NCBI GenBank assembly: GCA_958298945.1
Contig: CATQJD010000146.1
Span: 620,001 to 684,000 of the forward strand
Reading direction: 5' to 3'
DNA length: 64,000 bases
Source of the DNA: Atherix ibis
Taxonomy: Eukaryota; Arthropoda; Insecta; Diptera; Athericidae
Shown here: piece after piece, positions 24,101-38,420 of the stretch
Position numbering within the stretch: the first letter of the stretch is position 1
Layout: each line of letters opens with the position of its first letter
Notes under the pieces: model-generated
Database searches by the model: none
What the model saw: the letters and a program-made list of their open reading frames with translations, nothing else
Told to the model about the DNA's origin: nothing
Program-made: the position numbers and the translations under genes

Positions 24101-25960
24101 AGTAGTATATTTAAGAGAAATATAAAGTATTATATTTAAGAGGAATATGAAGTAGTTTGTTTAAAAGGAATATGAAGTAGTATATTTAAGAGGAATATGA
24201 AGTAGTATGTTTAAGAGGAATATGAAGTTGTTTGTTTAAGAGGAATATGAAGTAGTATGTTTAAGAGGAATATGAAGTAGTATGTTTAAGAGGATTATGA
24301 AGTAGTATATTTAAGAGGAATATGAAGTAGTATGTTTAAGAGGAATATGAAGTAGTATGTTTAAGAGGAATATGAAGTAGTATGTTTAAGAAGAATATGA
24401 AGTAGTATGTTTAAGAGGAATATAAAGTAGTATGTTTAAGAGGAACATGAAGTAGTATTTTTAGGCGGAATATGAAGTTGTATGTTTAAGAGGAATATGA
24501 AGTAGTATGTTTAAGAGGAATATGAAGTAGTATGTTTAAGAGGAATATGAAGTAGTATATTTAAGAGAAATATGAAGTATTATGTTTAAGAGGAATATGA
24601 AGTAGTCTGTTTAAGGTGAATATGAAGTAGTATATTTAAGAGGAATATGAAGAAGTCTGTTAAAGAGGAATATGAAGTAGTATATTTAAGAGGAATATAA
24701 AGTAGTATATTTAAGGGGAATATGAAGTAGTATATTTAAGAGGAATATGAAGTAGTATGTTTAAGAGGAATATGAAGTAGTATGTTTAAGAAGAATATGA
24801 AGTAGTACGTTTATGAGGAATATGAAGTAGTATGTTTAAGAGGAATATGAAGTTGTATATTTAACAGGAATATGAAGTAGTATATTTAAGAGGAATATGA
24901 AGCAGTATGTTTAAGAGGAATATGAAGTAGTATGTTAAAGAGGAATGTGAAGTTGTATGTTTAAGAGGAATATGCAGTTGTATTTTTAAGAGGAATATGA
25001 AGTAGAATGTTTAAGGGGAATATGAAGTAGCATGTTTAAGAGGACTATGAAGTAGTATGTTTAAGAGGAATATGAAGTAGTATATTTAAGGGAATATGAA
25101 GCAGTATATTTAAGAGGAATATGAAGTAGTATATTTAAGAGGAATATGAATTAGTATATTTAAGAGGAATATGAAGTAGTATGTTTAAGAGGAATATGCA
25201 GTAGTATGTTTAAGAGGAATATGAAGTAGTATATTTAAGAGGAATATGAAGTAGTATATTTAAGAGGAATATGAAGTAGTATGTTTAAGAGGAATATGAA
25301 GTAGTATGCTTAAGAGGAATATGACGTAGTATGTTTAAGAGGAATATGAAGTAGTATGTTTAAGAGGAATATGAAGTAGTATGTTTAAGAGGAATTCGAA
25401 GTAGTATGTTTAAGAGAAATATAAAGTAGTATATTTAAGAGAAATATGAAGTAGTATGTTTAAGAGGAATACGAAGTACTATGTTGAAGAGGAATATGAA
25501 GTAGTATGTTCAAGAGGAATATGAAGTAGTATATTTAAGAGGAATATGAAATAGTATGTTTAAGAGGAATATGAAGTAGTATGTTTAAGAGGAATATGAG
25601 AGGAATATCAAGTAGTATGTTTAAGAGGAATATGAAGTACTATGTTGAAGAGGAATATGAAGTAGTATGTTCAAGAGGAATATAAAGTAGTATATTTAAG
25701 AGGAATATGAAGTAGTATGTTTAAGAGGAATACGAAGTACTATGTTGAAGAGGAATATGAAGTAGTATGTTCAAGAGGAATATGAAGTAGTATATTTAAG
25801 AGGAATATGAAGTAGTATGTTTAAGAGGAATACGAAGTACTATGTTGAAGAGGAATATAAAATAGTATGTTTAAGAGGAATATGAAGTAGTATGTTTAAG
25901 CGGAATATGAAGTAGTATGTTTAAGAGGAATATGAAGTAGTATGTTTAAGAGGAATATGA
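21190..25960 (+). repeat. 2,385-bp tandem duplication, nearly identical copies
   Basis: Copy 1 is about 21,190-23,575 and copy 2 about 23,576-25,960. Landmarks at 2,385 bp are TACGTTTAAG (21296/23681) and the 36-bp monomer (23202/25587). Long runs match base for base. I noticed only about three substitutions: TATGTTT/CATGTTT (22,651/25,036), TTAAAAGAAAT/TTAAGAGAAAT (23,025/25,410) and AAGAGGAAT/AAGAGAAAT (23,055/25,440). The remainder of 10 modulo 25 is the +11 of the 36-bp monomer and the -1 of a 24-bp monomer (AAGGGAATATG, 22,704 and 25,089). A rapidly repeating sub-block with TACGAAGTACTATGTTG lies at 23.08-23.47 and 25.46-25.86 kb. Confidence 0.94.
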
Positions 25961-28339
25961 AGTAGTATGTTTAAGAGGAATATGAACTAGTATATTTAAG
26001 AGGAATATGAAGTATTGTAGTATCTTTAAGAGGAATATGAAGTAGTATATTTAAGAGGAACATGAAGTAGTCTGTTTAAGAGGAATATGAAGTAGTATGT
26101 TTAAGAGGAATATAAAGTAGTATGTTTAAGAGGAATATGAAGTAGTATTTTTAAGAGGATTATGAGGTAGTATGTTTAAGAGGAATATAAAGTAGTATGT
26201 TTAGGAGGAACATGAAGTAGTATTTTTAGGCGGAATATGAAGTTGTATGTTTAAGAGGAATATGAAGTATTATGTTTAAGAGGAATATGAAGTAGTCTGT
26301 TTAAGTTGAATATGATGTAGTATGTTAAAGAGGAACATGAAGTAGTCTGTTTAAGAGGAATATGAAGTAGTATATTTAAGAGTAATATAAAGTAGTATAT
26401 TTAAGGGGAATATGAAGTAGTATATTTAAGAGGAATATGAAGTAGTATGTTTAAGAGGAATATGAAGTAGTATGTTTAAGAGGAATATTAAGTAGTATGT
26501 TTATGAGGAATATGAAGTAGTATGTTTAAGAGGAATATGAAGTTGTATATTTAACAGGAATATGAAGTAGTATATTTAAAAGGAATATGAAGCAGTATGT
26601 TTAAGAGGAATATGAAGTAGTATGTTAAAGAGGAATATGAAGTTGTATGTTTAAGAGGAATATGAAGTAGTATATTTAAGAGGAATATGAAGTAGTATGT
26701 TTAAGGGGAATATGAAGTAGTATGTTTAAGAGGGCTATGAAGTAGTATATTTAAGAGGAATATGAAGTAGTATGTTTAAGAGGAATATGCAGTAGTATGT
26801 TTAAGAGGAATATGAAGTAGTATATTTAAGAGGAATATGAAGTAGTATGTTTAAGAGGAATATGAAGTAATATGTTTAAGAGGAATATGAAGTAGTATAT
26901 TTAAGAGGAATATGAAGTAGTATATTTAAGAGGAATATGAAGTAGTATGTTTAAGAGGAATATGAAGTAGTATGCTTAAGAGGAATATGAAGTAGTATGT
27001 TTAAGAGGAATATGAAGTAGTATGTTTAAGAGGAATATGAAGTAGTATGTTTAAGAGGAATATGAAGTAGTATATTTAAGAGGAATATGAAGTATTATGT
27101 TTAAGAGGAATATGAAGTAGTATGTTTAAGAGGAATATGAAGTAGTATGTTTAAGAGGAATATGAAGTAGTATGTTTAAGAGGAATATGAAGTAATATGT
27201 TTAAGAGGAATATGAAGTAGTATATTTAAGAGGAATATGAAGTAGTATATTTAAGAGGAATATGAAGTAGTATGTTTAAGAGGAATATGAAGTAGTATGT
27301 TTAAGAGAAATTCGAAGTAGTATGTTTAAGAGGAATATAAAGTAGTATATTTAAGACGAATATGAAGTAGTATGTTTAAGAGGAATATGAAGTACTATGT
27401 TGAAGAGGAATATGAAGTAGTATGTTCAAGAGGAATATGAAGTAGTATATTTAAGAGGAATATGAAGTAGTATGTTTAAGAGGAATATGAAGTAGTATGT
27501 TTAAGAGGAATATGAGAGGAATATCAAGTAGTATGTTTAAGAGGAATATGAAGTAGTATGTTTAAGAGGAATATGAAGTAGTATGTTTAAGCGGAATATG
27601 AAGTAGTATGTTTAAGAGGAATATGAAGTAGTATGTTTAAGAGGAATATGAAGTAGTATGTTCAAGAGGAATATGAACTAGTATATTTAAGAGGAATATG
27701 AACTAGTATATTTAAGAGGAATATGAAGTATTGTAGTATCTTTAAGAGGAATATGAAGTAGTATGTTTTAAGAGGAATATGAAGTAGTATGTTTAAGACG
27801 AATATGAAGTAGTATGTTTAAGAGGAATATGAAGTAGTATATTTAAGATGTATATGAAGTAGCATATTTAAAAGGAATATGAAGTAGTATGTTTAAGAGG
27901 AATATGAAGTAGTTTATTTCAGAGGAATATGAAATAGTATGTTTAAGAGGAATATAAAGTAGTATGTTTAAGAGGAATATGAAGTAGTCTGTTTAATAGG
28001 AATATGAAGTAGTATGTTTAAGTGGAATATGAAGTAGTATATTTAAGAGGAATATTAAGTAGTATGTTTAAGAGGAATATAAATTAGTATGTTTAAGAGG
28101 AATATGAAGTAGTATGTTTAAGAGGAATAAGAAGTAGTATGTTTAAGAGGAATATGAAGTAGTATATTTAAGAGGAATATGAAGTAGTATATTTAAGAGG
28201 AATATGAAGTAGTATATTTAAGAGGAATATGATGAAGTATGTTTAAGAGGAATATGAAGTAGTATGTTTAAGAGGAATATGAAGTAGTATATTTAAGAGG
28301 AATATGAAGTTGTATGTTTAAGAGGAATATGAAATAGTA

Positions 28340-30200
28340 TGTTTAAGAAGAATATGAAGTTGTATGTTTAAGAGGAATAGGAAGTAGTATGTTTAAGAGG
28401 AATATGAAGTATTATGTTTAAGAGGAATATGAAGTAGTATGTTTAAGAGGAATATAAGGTAGTATGTTTGAGAGGAATATGAAGTAGTATGTTTAAGAGG
28501 AATATGAAGTAGTATGTTTAAGAGGAATATGAAGTAGTATATTTAAGAGGAATATGAAGTAGTATGTTTAAGAAAAATCTGAAGTTGTATGTTTAAGAGG
28601 AATATGAAATAGTATGTTTAAGAGGAATATGAAGTAGTATGTTTAAGAGGAGTATGAAGAAGTATGTTTAAGAGGAATATGAAGTAGTATGTTTAAGAGG
28701 AATATGAAGTAGCATATTTAAGAGGAATATGAAGTACTATGTTTAAGAGGAATATGAAGTAGTATGTTAAAGAGGAATATGAAGTAGTATGTTTAAGAGG
28801 AATATGAAGTAGTATGTTTAAGAGAAATATGACGTAGTATGTTTAAGAGGAATATGAAGTAGTATGTTTAAGAGGAATATGAAGTAGTATATTTAAGAGG
28901 AATATGAAGTAGTATGTTAAAGAGGAATATGAAGTAGTATGTTTAAGAGGAATATGACGTAGTATGTTTAAGAGGAATATGAAGAATTATGTTTAAGAGG
29001 AATATGAAGTAGTATATTTAAGAGGAATATGAAGTAGTATATTTAAGAGGAATATGAAGAAGTATGTTTAAGAGGAATATGAAGTAGTTTGTTTAAGAGG
29101 AATATGAAGTAGTATATTTAAGAGGAATATGAAGCAGTATGTCTAAGAGGAATATGAAGTAGTATATTTAAGAGGAATATGAAGTAGTATATTTAAGAGG
29201 AATATGAAGTAGTTTGTTGAAGAGGAATATGAAGTAGTATGTTTAAGAGGAATATGAAGTAGTATGTTTAAGAGGAATATGAAGTAGTATGTTTAAGAAG
29301 AATATGAAGTTGTATGTTTAAGAGGAATAGGAAGTTGTATGTTTAAGAGGAATATGAAGTAGTATGTTTAAGAGGAATATGAAGTAGTATGTTTAAGAGG
29401 AATATAAGGTAGTATGTTTGAGAGGAATATGAAGTAGTATATTTAAGAGGAATATGAAGTAGTATGTTTAAGAGGAATATAAATTAGTATGTTTAAGAGG
29501 AATATGAAGTAGTATGTTTAAGAGGAATAAGAAGTAGTATGTTTAAGAGGAATATGAAGTAGTATATTTAAGAGGAATATGAAGTAGTATATTTAAGAGG
29601 AATATGAAGTAGTATATTTAAGAGGAATATGATGTAGTATGTTTAGGAGGAATATGAAGTTGTATGTTTAAGAGGAATATGAAGTAGCATATTTAAGAGG
29701 AATATGAAGTAGTATGTTTAAGAGGAATATGAAGTAGTATATTTAAGAGGAATATGAAGTAGTATGTTTAAGAGGAATATGAAGTAGTATGTTTAAGAAG
29801 AATATGAAGTTGTATGTTTAAGAGGAATAGGAAGTAGTATGTTTAAGAGGAATATGAAGTAGTATGTTTAAGAGGAATATGAAGTAGTATGTTTAAGAGG
29901 AATATAAGGTAGTATGTTTGAGAGGAATATGAAGTAGTATGTTTAAGAGGAATATGAAGTAGTATGTTTAAGAGGAATATGAAGTAGTATATTTATGAGG
30001 AATATGAAGTAGTATGTTTAAGAAGAATATGAAGTTGTATGTTTAAGAGGAATATGAAATAGTATGTTTAAGAGGAATATGAAGTAGTATGTTTAAGAGG
30101 AGTATGAAGAAGTATGTTTAAGAGGAATATGAAGTAGTATATTTAAGAGGAATATGAAGTAGCATTTTTAAGAGGAATATGAAGTAGTATGTTTAAGAGA
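28340..30200 (+). repeat. Block present three times, 950- and 500-bp spacing
   Basis: A series GTTTAAGAAGAATATG, GTTGTATG, GGAATAGGAAG, then AATATAAGGTAG and GTTTGAGAGG starts at 28341, 29291 and 29791. The first and third copies extend further (GAAATAG, GGAGTATGAAGAAG) at 28,620-28,680 and 30,070-30,130, spacing 1,450. The middle copy is cut short at about 29,430. A related series occurs near 20,780-21,090. Confidence 0.85.
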
Positions 30201-30540
30201 AATATGAAGTAGTATGTTAAAGAGGAATATGAAGTAGTATGTTTAAGAGGAATATGAAGTAGTATGTTTAAGAGGAATATGAAGTAGTATGTTTAAGAGG
30301 AATATGAAGTAGTATGTTTAAGAGGAATATGAAGAAGTATATTTAAGAGGAATATGAAGTCGTATGTTTAAGAGGAATATGAAGTAGTTTGTTTAAGAGA
30401 AATATGAAGTAGTATATTTAAGAGGAATATGAAGCAGTATGTCTAAGAGGAATATGAAGTAGTATATTTAAGAGGAATATGATGTAGTATATTTAAGAGG
30501 AATATGAAGTAGTATATTTAAGAGGAATATGAAGTAGTAT

Positions 30541-32740
30541 GTTTAAGAGGAATATGAAGTAGTTTGTTTAAGAGAAATATGAAGTAGTATATTTAAGAGG
30601 AATATGAAGCAGTATGTCTAAGAGGAAAATGAAGTAGTATATTTAAGAGGAATATGATGTAGTATATTTAAGAGGAATATGAAGTATTATATTTAAGAGG
30701 AATATGAAGTAGTTTGTTGAAGAGGAATATGAAGTAGTATGTTTAAGAGGAATATGAAGTAGTATGTTTAAGAGGAATATGAAGTAGTATGTTTAAGAAG
30801 AATATGAAGTAGTATGTTTAAGAGGAATATAAAGTAGTATGTTTAAGAGGAACATGAAGTAGTATTTTTAGGAGGAATATGAAGTAGTATGTTTAAGAGG
30901 AATATGAAGTAGTATGTTTAAGAGGAATATGAAGTAGTATGTTTAAGAGGAATATGAAGTAGTATATTTAAGAGGAATATGAAGTATTATGTTTAAGAGG
31001 AATATGAAGTAGTCTGTTTAAGGTGAATATGATGTAGTATGTTTAAGAGGAATATGAAGTAGTATGTTTAAGAGGAATATAAAGTAGTATATTTAAGGGG
31101 AATATGAAGTTGTATATTTAAGAGGAATATGAAGTGGTATGTTTAAGAGGAATATGAAGTAGTATGTTTAAGAGGAATATGAAGTAGCATGTTTATGAGG
31201 AATATGAAGTAGTATGTGTAAGAGGAATATGAAGTTGTATATTTAACAGGAATATGAAGCAGTATATTTAAGAGGAATATAAAGTAGTATGTTTAAGAGG
31301 AATATGAAGTAGTATGTTAAAGAGGAATATGAAGTAGTATGTTTAAGAGGAATATGAAGTAGTATATTTAAGAGGAATATTAAGTAGTATGTTAAAGGGG
31401 AATATGAAGTAGTATGTTTAAGAGGAATATGAAGTAGTATGTTTAAGAGGAATATGAAGTAGTATATTTAAGAGTAATATGAAGTAGTATGTTTAAGCGG
31501 AATTTGAAGTAGTATGTTTAAGAGGAATATGAAGTAGTGTGTTTAAGAGGAATATGAAGTAGTATGTTTAAGAGGACTATGAAGTAGTATGTTTAAGAGG
31601 AATATGAAGTAGTATATTTAAGAGGAATGTGAAGTAGTATGTTTAAGAGGAATATGAAGTAGTTTGTTTAAGAGAAATATGAAGTAGTATATTTAAGAGG
31701 AATATGAAGCAGTATGTCTAAGAGGAATATGATGTAGTATATTTAAGAGGAATATGATGTAGTATATTTAAGAGGAATATGAAGTATTATATTTAAGAGG
31801 AATATGAAGTAGTTTGTTGAAGAGGAATATGAAGTAGTATGTTTAAGAGGAATATGAAGTAGTATGTTTAAGAGGAATATGAAGTAGTATGTTTAAGAAG
31901 AATATGAAGTAGTATGTTTAAGAGGAATATAAAGTAGTATGTTTAAGAGGAACATGAAGTAGTATTTTTAGAAGGAATATGAAGTAGTATGTTTAAGAGG
32001 AATATGAAGTAGTATGTTTAAGAGGAATATGAAGTAGTATGTTTAAGAGGAATATGAAGTAGTATATTTAAGAGGAATATGAAGTATTATGTTTAAGAGG
32101 AATATGAAGTAGTCTGTTTAAGGTGAATATGATGTAGTATGTTTAAGAGGAATATGAAGTAGTATGGTTAAGAGGAATATAAAGTAGTATATTTAAGGGG
32201 AATATGAAGTTGTATATTTAAGAGGAATATGAAGTAGTATGTTTAAGAGGAATATGAAGTAGTATGTTTAAGAGGAATATGAAGTAGCACGTTTATGAGG
32301 AATATGAAGTAGTATGTTTAAGAGGAATATGAAGTTGTATATTTAACAGAAATATGAAGCAGTATATTTAAGAGGAATATGAAGTAGTATGTTTAAGAGG
32401 AATATGAAGTAGTATGTTAAAGAGGAATATGAAGTTGTATGTTTAAGAGGAATATGAAGTAGTATATTTAAGAGGAATATGAAGTAGTATGTTTAAGGGG
32501 AATATGAAGTAGTATGTTTAAGAGGAATATGAAGTAGTATGTTTAAGAGGAATATGAAGTAGTATATTTAAGAGTAATATGAAGTAGTATGTTTAAGCGG
32601 AATTTGAAGTAGTATGTTTAAGAGGAATATGAAGTAGTATGTTTAAGAGGAATATGAAGTAGTATGTTTAAGAGGACTATGAAGTAGTATGTTTAAGAGG
32701 AATATGAAGTAGTATATTTAAGAGGAATATAAAGCAGTAT
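30541..32740 (+). repeat. 1,100-bp (44-monomer) tandem duplication
   Basis: Copy 1 30,541-31,640 and copy 2 31,641 to about 32,740. Both begin GTTTAAGAGGAATATG, TAGTTTGTTTAAGAG, GAAGCAGTATGTCTAAG. GTCTAAG is at 30616/31716 and GTATTTTTAG at 30861/31961. Differences include TTAGGAGG/TTAGAAGG and TAGCATG/TAGCACG. The first few hundred bases also overlap a 175-bp local duplicate at about 30,390-30,660. Confidence 0.9.
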
Positions 32741-33099
32741 ATTTAAAAGGAATATGAAGTAGTATATTTAAGAGGAATATGAATTAGTATATTTAAGAGG
32801 AATATGAAATAGTATGTTTAAGAGGAATATGCAGTAGTATGTTTAAGAGGAATATGAAGTAGTATGTTTAAGAGGACTATGAAGTAGTATGTTTAAGAGG
32901 AATATGAAGTAGTATATTTAAGAGGAATATGAAGGAGGATATTTAAAAGGAATATGAAGTAGTATGTTTAAGAGGAATATGAATTAGTATATTTAAGAGG
33001 AATATGAAGTAGTATGTTTAAGAGGAACATGCAGTAGTATGTTTAAGAGGAATATGAAGTACTATATTTAGGAGGAATATGAAGTAGTATGTTTACGAG

Positions 33100-34300
33100 G
33101 AATATGAAGTAATATGTTTAAGACGCATATGAAGTAGTATATTTAAGAGGACTATGAAGTAGTATGTTTAAGAGGAATATGCAGTAGTATGTTTAAGAGG
33201 AATATGAAGTACTATATTTAAGAGGAATATGAAGTAGTATGTTTACGAGGAATATGAAGTAATATGTTTAAGACGCATATGAAGTAGTATATTTAAGAGG
33301 AATATGAAGTAGTATATTTAAGAGGAATATGAAGTAGTATATTTAAGAGTAATATGAAGTAGTATGTTTAAGAGGAATTTGAAGTAGTATGTTTAAGAGG
33401 AATATGAAGTAGTATGTTTAAGAGGAATATGAAGTAGTATGTTTAAGAGGACTATGAAGTAGTATTTTTAAGAGGAATATGAGGTAGTATATTTAAGAGG
33501 AATATGAAGCAGTATATTTAAAAGGAATATGAAGTAGTATATTTAAGAGGAATATGAATTAGTATATTTAAGAGGAATATGAAGTAGTATGTTTAAGAGG
33601 AATATGCAGTAGTATGTTTAAGAGGAATATGAAGTAGTATATTTAAGAGGAATATGAAGTAGTATGTTTACGAGGAATATGAAGTAATATGTTTAAGAGG
33701 CATATGAACTAGTATATTTAAGAGGAATATGAAGTAGTATGTTTAAGAGGAATATGCAGTAGTATGTTTAAGAGGAATATGAAGTACTATATTTAAGAGG
33801 AATATGAAGTAGTATGTTTACGAGGAATATGAAGTAATATGTTTAAGACGCATATGAAGTAGTATATTTAAGAGGAATATGAAGTAGTATATTTAAGAAG
33901 AATATGAAGTAGTATATTTAAGAGTAATATGAAGTAGTATGTTTAAGAGGAATTTGAAGTAGTATGTTAAGAGGAATATGAAGTAGTATGTTTAAGAGGA
34001 ATATGAAGTAGTATGTTTAAGAGGACTATGAAGTAGTATTTTTAAGAGGAATATGAGGTAGTATATTTAAGAGGAATATGAAGCAGTATATTTAAAAGGA
34101 ATATGAAGTAGTATATTTAAGAGGAATATGAATTAGTATATTTAAGAGGAATATGAAGTAGTATGTTTAAGAGGAATATGCAGTAGTATGTTTAAGAGGA
34201 ATATGAAGTAGTATATTTAAGAGGAATATGAAGTAGTATGTTTACGAGGAATATGAAGTAATATGTTTAAGAGGCATATGAACTAGTATATTTAAGAGGA
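33100..34300 (+). repeat. 575-bp duplication with a 150-bp sub-duplication
   Basis: The variant GACGCATATG with an upstream GTTTACGAGG monomer is at 33121, 33271 and 33846, spacings 150 and 575. The larger pair, about 33.14-33.71 and 33.72-34.29 kb, also shares GGACTATG followed by GTATTTTTAAG (33451/34025). The 574-bp offset there comes from a 24-bp monomer (GTATGTTAAGAGG) near 33,965. The GTTTACGAGG plus GGCATATG/GGCATACG marker recurs downstream at 38.1, 41.1, 43.2, 43.6, 44.4, 46.1, 46.5, 48.3, 48.65, 50.1 and 52.15 kb. Confidence 0.85.
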
Positions 34301-37300
34301 ATATGAAGAAGTATATTTAAGAGGAATTCGAAGTAGTATGTTTAAGAGGAATATAAAGTAGTATATTTAAGAGGAATATGAAGTAGTATGTTCAAGAGGA
34401 ATATGAAGTACTACGTTGAAGAGGAATATGAAGTAGTAGGTTCAAGAGGAATATGAAGTAGTATATTTAAGAGGAATATGAAGTAGTATGTTTAAGAGGA
34501 ATATGAAGTAGTATGTTTAAGAGGTATATGAGAGGAATATCAAGTAGTATGTTTAAGAGTAATATGAAGTAGTATGTTTAAGAGGAATATGAAGTAGTAT
34601 GTTTAAGCGGAATATGAAGTAGTATGTTTAAGAGGAATATGAAGTAGTATGTTTAAGAGGAATATGAAGTAGTATGTTTAAGAGGAATTTGAACTAGTAT
34701 ATTTAAGAGGAATATGAAGTAGTATCTTTAAGAGGAATATGAAGTAGTATATTTAAGAGGAATATGAAGTAGTATGTTTAAGAGGAATATGAAGTAGAAT
34801 GTTTAAGACAAATGTGAAGTAGTATGTTTAAGAGGAATATGAAGTAGTATATTTAAGATGTATATGAAGTAGCATATTCAAAAGGAATATGAAGAAGTAT
34901 GTTTAAGAGGAATATGAAGTAGTATATTTCAGAGGAATATGAAATAGTATGTTTAAGAGGAATATGAAGTAGTATGTTTAAGAGGAATATGAAGTAGTAT
35001 GTTTAAGAGGAATATGAAGTAGTATGTTTAAGAGGAATATGAAGTAGTATATTTAAGAGGAATATGAAGTAGTATGTTTAAGAGGAATATGAAGTTGTAT
35101 ATTTAACAGGAATATGAAGTAGTATATTTAAGAGGAATATAAAGTAGTATGTTTAGGAGGAATATGAAGTAGTATGTTAAAGCGGAATATGAAGTTGTAT
35201 GTTTAAGAGGAATATGAAGTAGTATATTTAAGAGGAATATGAAGTAGTCTGTTTAAGGGGAACATGAAGTAGTATGTTTAAGAGGAATATGAAGTAGTAT
35301 GTTTAAGAGGAATATGAAGTAGTATATTTAAGAGTAATATGAAGTAGTATGTTTAAGCGGAATTTGAAGTAGTATGTTTAAGAGGAATATGAAGTAGTAT
35401 GTTTAAGAGGAATATGAAGTAGTATGTTTAAGAGGACTATGAAGTAGTATGTTTAAGAGGAATATGAAGTAGTATATTTAAGAGGAATATGAAGTAGTAT
35501 GTTTAAGAGGAATATGAAGTAGTTTGTTTAAGAGAAATATGAAGTAGTATATTTAAAAGGAATATGAAGCAGTATGTCTAAGAGGACTATGAAGTAGTAT
35601 TTTTAAGAGGAATATGAGGTAGTATATTTAAGAGGAATATGAAGCAGTATATTTAAAAGGAATATGAAGTAGTATATTTAAGAGGAATATGAATTAGTAT
35701 ATTTAAGAGGAATATGAAGTACTATGTTTAAGAGGAATATGCAGTAGTATGTTTAAGAGGAATATGAAGTAGTATATTTAAGAGGAATATGAAGTAGTAT
35801 GTTTACGAGGAATATGAAGTAATATGTTTAAGAGGCATATGAAGTAGTATATTTAAGAGCAATATGAAGAAGTATATTTAAGAGGAATTCGAAGTAGTAT
35901 GTTTAAGAGGAATATAAAGTAGTATATTTAATAGGAATATGAAGTAGTATGTTTAAGAGGAATATGAAGTACTACGTTGAAGAGGAATATGAAGTAGTAG
36001 GTTCAAGAGGAATATGAAGTAGTATATTTAAGAGGAATATGAAGTAGTATATTTAAGAGGAATATGAAGTAGTATGTTTAAGAGGTATATGAGAGGAATA
36101 TCAAGTAGTATGTTTAAGAGTAATATGAAGTAGTATGTTTAAGAGGAATATGAAGTAGTATGTTTAAGCGGAATATGAAGTACGTATAGTATGTTTAAGA
36201 GGAATATGAAGTAGTATGTTTAAGAGGAATATGAAGTAGTATGTTTAAGAGGAATATGAACTAGTATATTTAAGAGGAATAGGAAGTAGTATCTTTAAGA
36301 GGAATATGAAGTAGTATATTTAAGAGGAATATGAAGTAGTATGTTTAAGAGGAATATGAAGTAGAATGTTTAAGACAAATATGAAGTAGTATGTTTAAGA
36401 GGAATGTGAAGTAGTATATTTAAGATGTATATGAAGTAGCATATTCAAAAGGAATATGAAGGAGTATGTTTAAGAGGAATATGAAGTAGTATATTTCAGA
36501 GGAATATGAAATAGTATGTTTAAGAGGAATATGAAGTAGTATGTTTAAGAGGAATATGAAGTAGTATGTTTAAGAGGAATATGAAGTAGTATGTTTAAGA
36601 GGAATATGAAGTAGTATATTTAAGAGGAATATGAAGTAGTATGTTTAAGAGGAATATGAAGTTGTATATTTAACAGGAATATGAAGTAGTATATTTAAGA
36701 GGAATATTAAGTAGTATGTTTACGAGGAATATAAAGTAGTATGTTAAAGAGGAATATGAAGTTGTATGTTTAAGAGGAATATGAAGTAGTATATTTAAGA
36801 GGAATATGAAGTAGTATGTTTAAGGGGAATATGAAGTAGTATGTTTAAGAGGAATATGAAGTAGTATGTTTAAGAGGAATATGAAGTAGTATATTTAAGA
36901 GTAATATGAAGTAGTATGTTTAAGCGGAATTTGAAGTAGTATGTTTAAGAGGAATATGAAGTAGTATGTTTAAGAGGAATATGAAGTAGTATGTTTAAGA
37001 GGACTATGAAGTAGTTTGTTTAAGAGAAATATGAAGTAGTATATTTAAGAGGAATATGAAGCAGTATGTCTAAGAGGAATATGAAGTAGTATATTTAAGA
37101 GGAATATGATGTAGTATATTTAAGAGGAATATGAAGTATTATATTTAAGAGGAATATGAAGTAGTTTGTTGAAGAGGAATATGAAGTAGTATGTTTAAGA
37201 GGAATATGAAGTAGTATGTTTAAGAGGAATATGAAGTAGTATGATTAAGAAGAATATGAAGTAGTATGTTTAAGAGGAATATAAAGTAGTATGTTTAAGA

Positions 37301-38420
37301 GGAACATGAAGTAGTATTTTTAGGAGGAATATTAAGTAGTATGTTTAAGAGGAATATGAAGTAGTATGTTTAAAAGGAATATGAAGTAGTATGTTTAAGA
37401 GGAATATGAAGTAGCATATTTAAGAGGAATATGAAGTATTATGTTTAAGAGGAATATGAAGTAGTCTGTTTAAGGTGAATATGATGTAGTATGTTTAAGA
37501 GGAATATGAAGTAGTATGTTTAAGAGGAACATAAAGTAGTATATTTAAGGGGAATATGAAGTTGTATATTTAAGAGGAATATGAAGTAGTATGTTTAAGA
37601 GGAATATGAAGTAGTATGTTTAAGAGGAATATGAAGTAGCATGTTTATGAGGAATATGAAGTAGTATGTTTAAGAGGAATATGAAGTTGTATATTTAACA
37701 GGAATATGAAGCAGTATATTTAAGAGGAATATGAAGTAGTATGTTAAAGAGGAATATGAAGTAGTATGTTTAAGAGGAATATGAAGTAGTATATTTAAGA
37801 GGAATATGAAGTAGTATGTTTAAGGGGAATATGAAGTAGTATGTTTAAGAGGAATATGAAGTAGTATGTTTAAGAGGAATATGAAGCAGTATATTTAAGA
37901 GTAATATGAAGTAGTATGTTTAAGCGGAATTTGAAGTAGTATGTTTAAGAGGAATATGAAGTAGTATGTTTAAGAGGAATATGAAGTAGTATGTTTAAGA
38001 GGACTATGAAGTAGTATGTTTAAGGGGAATATGAAGTAGTATATTTAAGAGGAATATGAAGCAGTATATTTAAAAGGAATATGAAGTAGTATATTTAAGA
38101 GGAATATGAATTAGTATGTTTACGAGGAATATGAAGTAATATGTTTAAGAGGCATATGAAGTAGTATATTTAAGAGGAATATGAAGAAGTATATTTAAGA
38201 GGAATTCGAAGTAGTATGTTTAAGAAGAATATAAAGTAGTATATTAAATAGGAATATGAAGTAGTATGTTTAAGAGGAATATGAAGTACTACGTTGAAGA
38301 GGAATATGAGATAGTAGGTTCAAGAGGAATATGAAGTAGTATATTTAAGAGGAATATGAAGTAGTATATTTAAGAGGAATATGAAGTAGTATGGTTAAGA
38401 GGTATATGAGAGGAATATCA
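34290..38420 (+). repeat. Higher-order repeat family, units of 1,561 and 2,317 bp
   Basis: A block beginning with an EcoRI-containing monomer (GAGGAATTCG at 34321, 35882, 38199) and then a TACTACGTTG monomer, TAGGTTCAAG and the 36-bp monomer (34519, 36080, 38397) occurs three times. Spacings are 1,561 and 2,317 for both landmarks. The extra length of the second unit (1,561 to 2,317) is 750 bp of added monomers plus the 31-bp monomer at 36,166-36,196 (+6). Downstream of each 36-bp monomer the order AAGCGGAATATG, GAACTAG, GTATCTTT, GAATGTTTAAGAC, GATGTATATG, CATATTCAAAA is shared. Confidence 0.88.
36166..36196 (+). repeat. 31-bp monomer, single occurrence
   Basis: AAGCGGAATATG followed by AAGTACGTATAGTATGTTT, six bases longer than standard. 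It occurs once in the window, in the position where neighbouring units (34,600 and 38,480) have an ordinary AAGCGGAATATG monomer. It is therefore a recent private insertion and explains 6 of the 17 bases by which the 2,317-bp spacing exceeds a multiple of 25. Confidence 0.92.
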
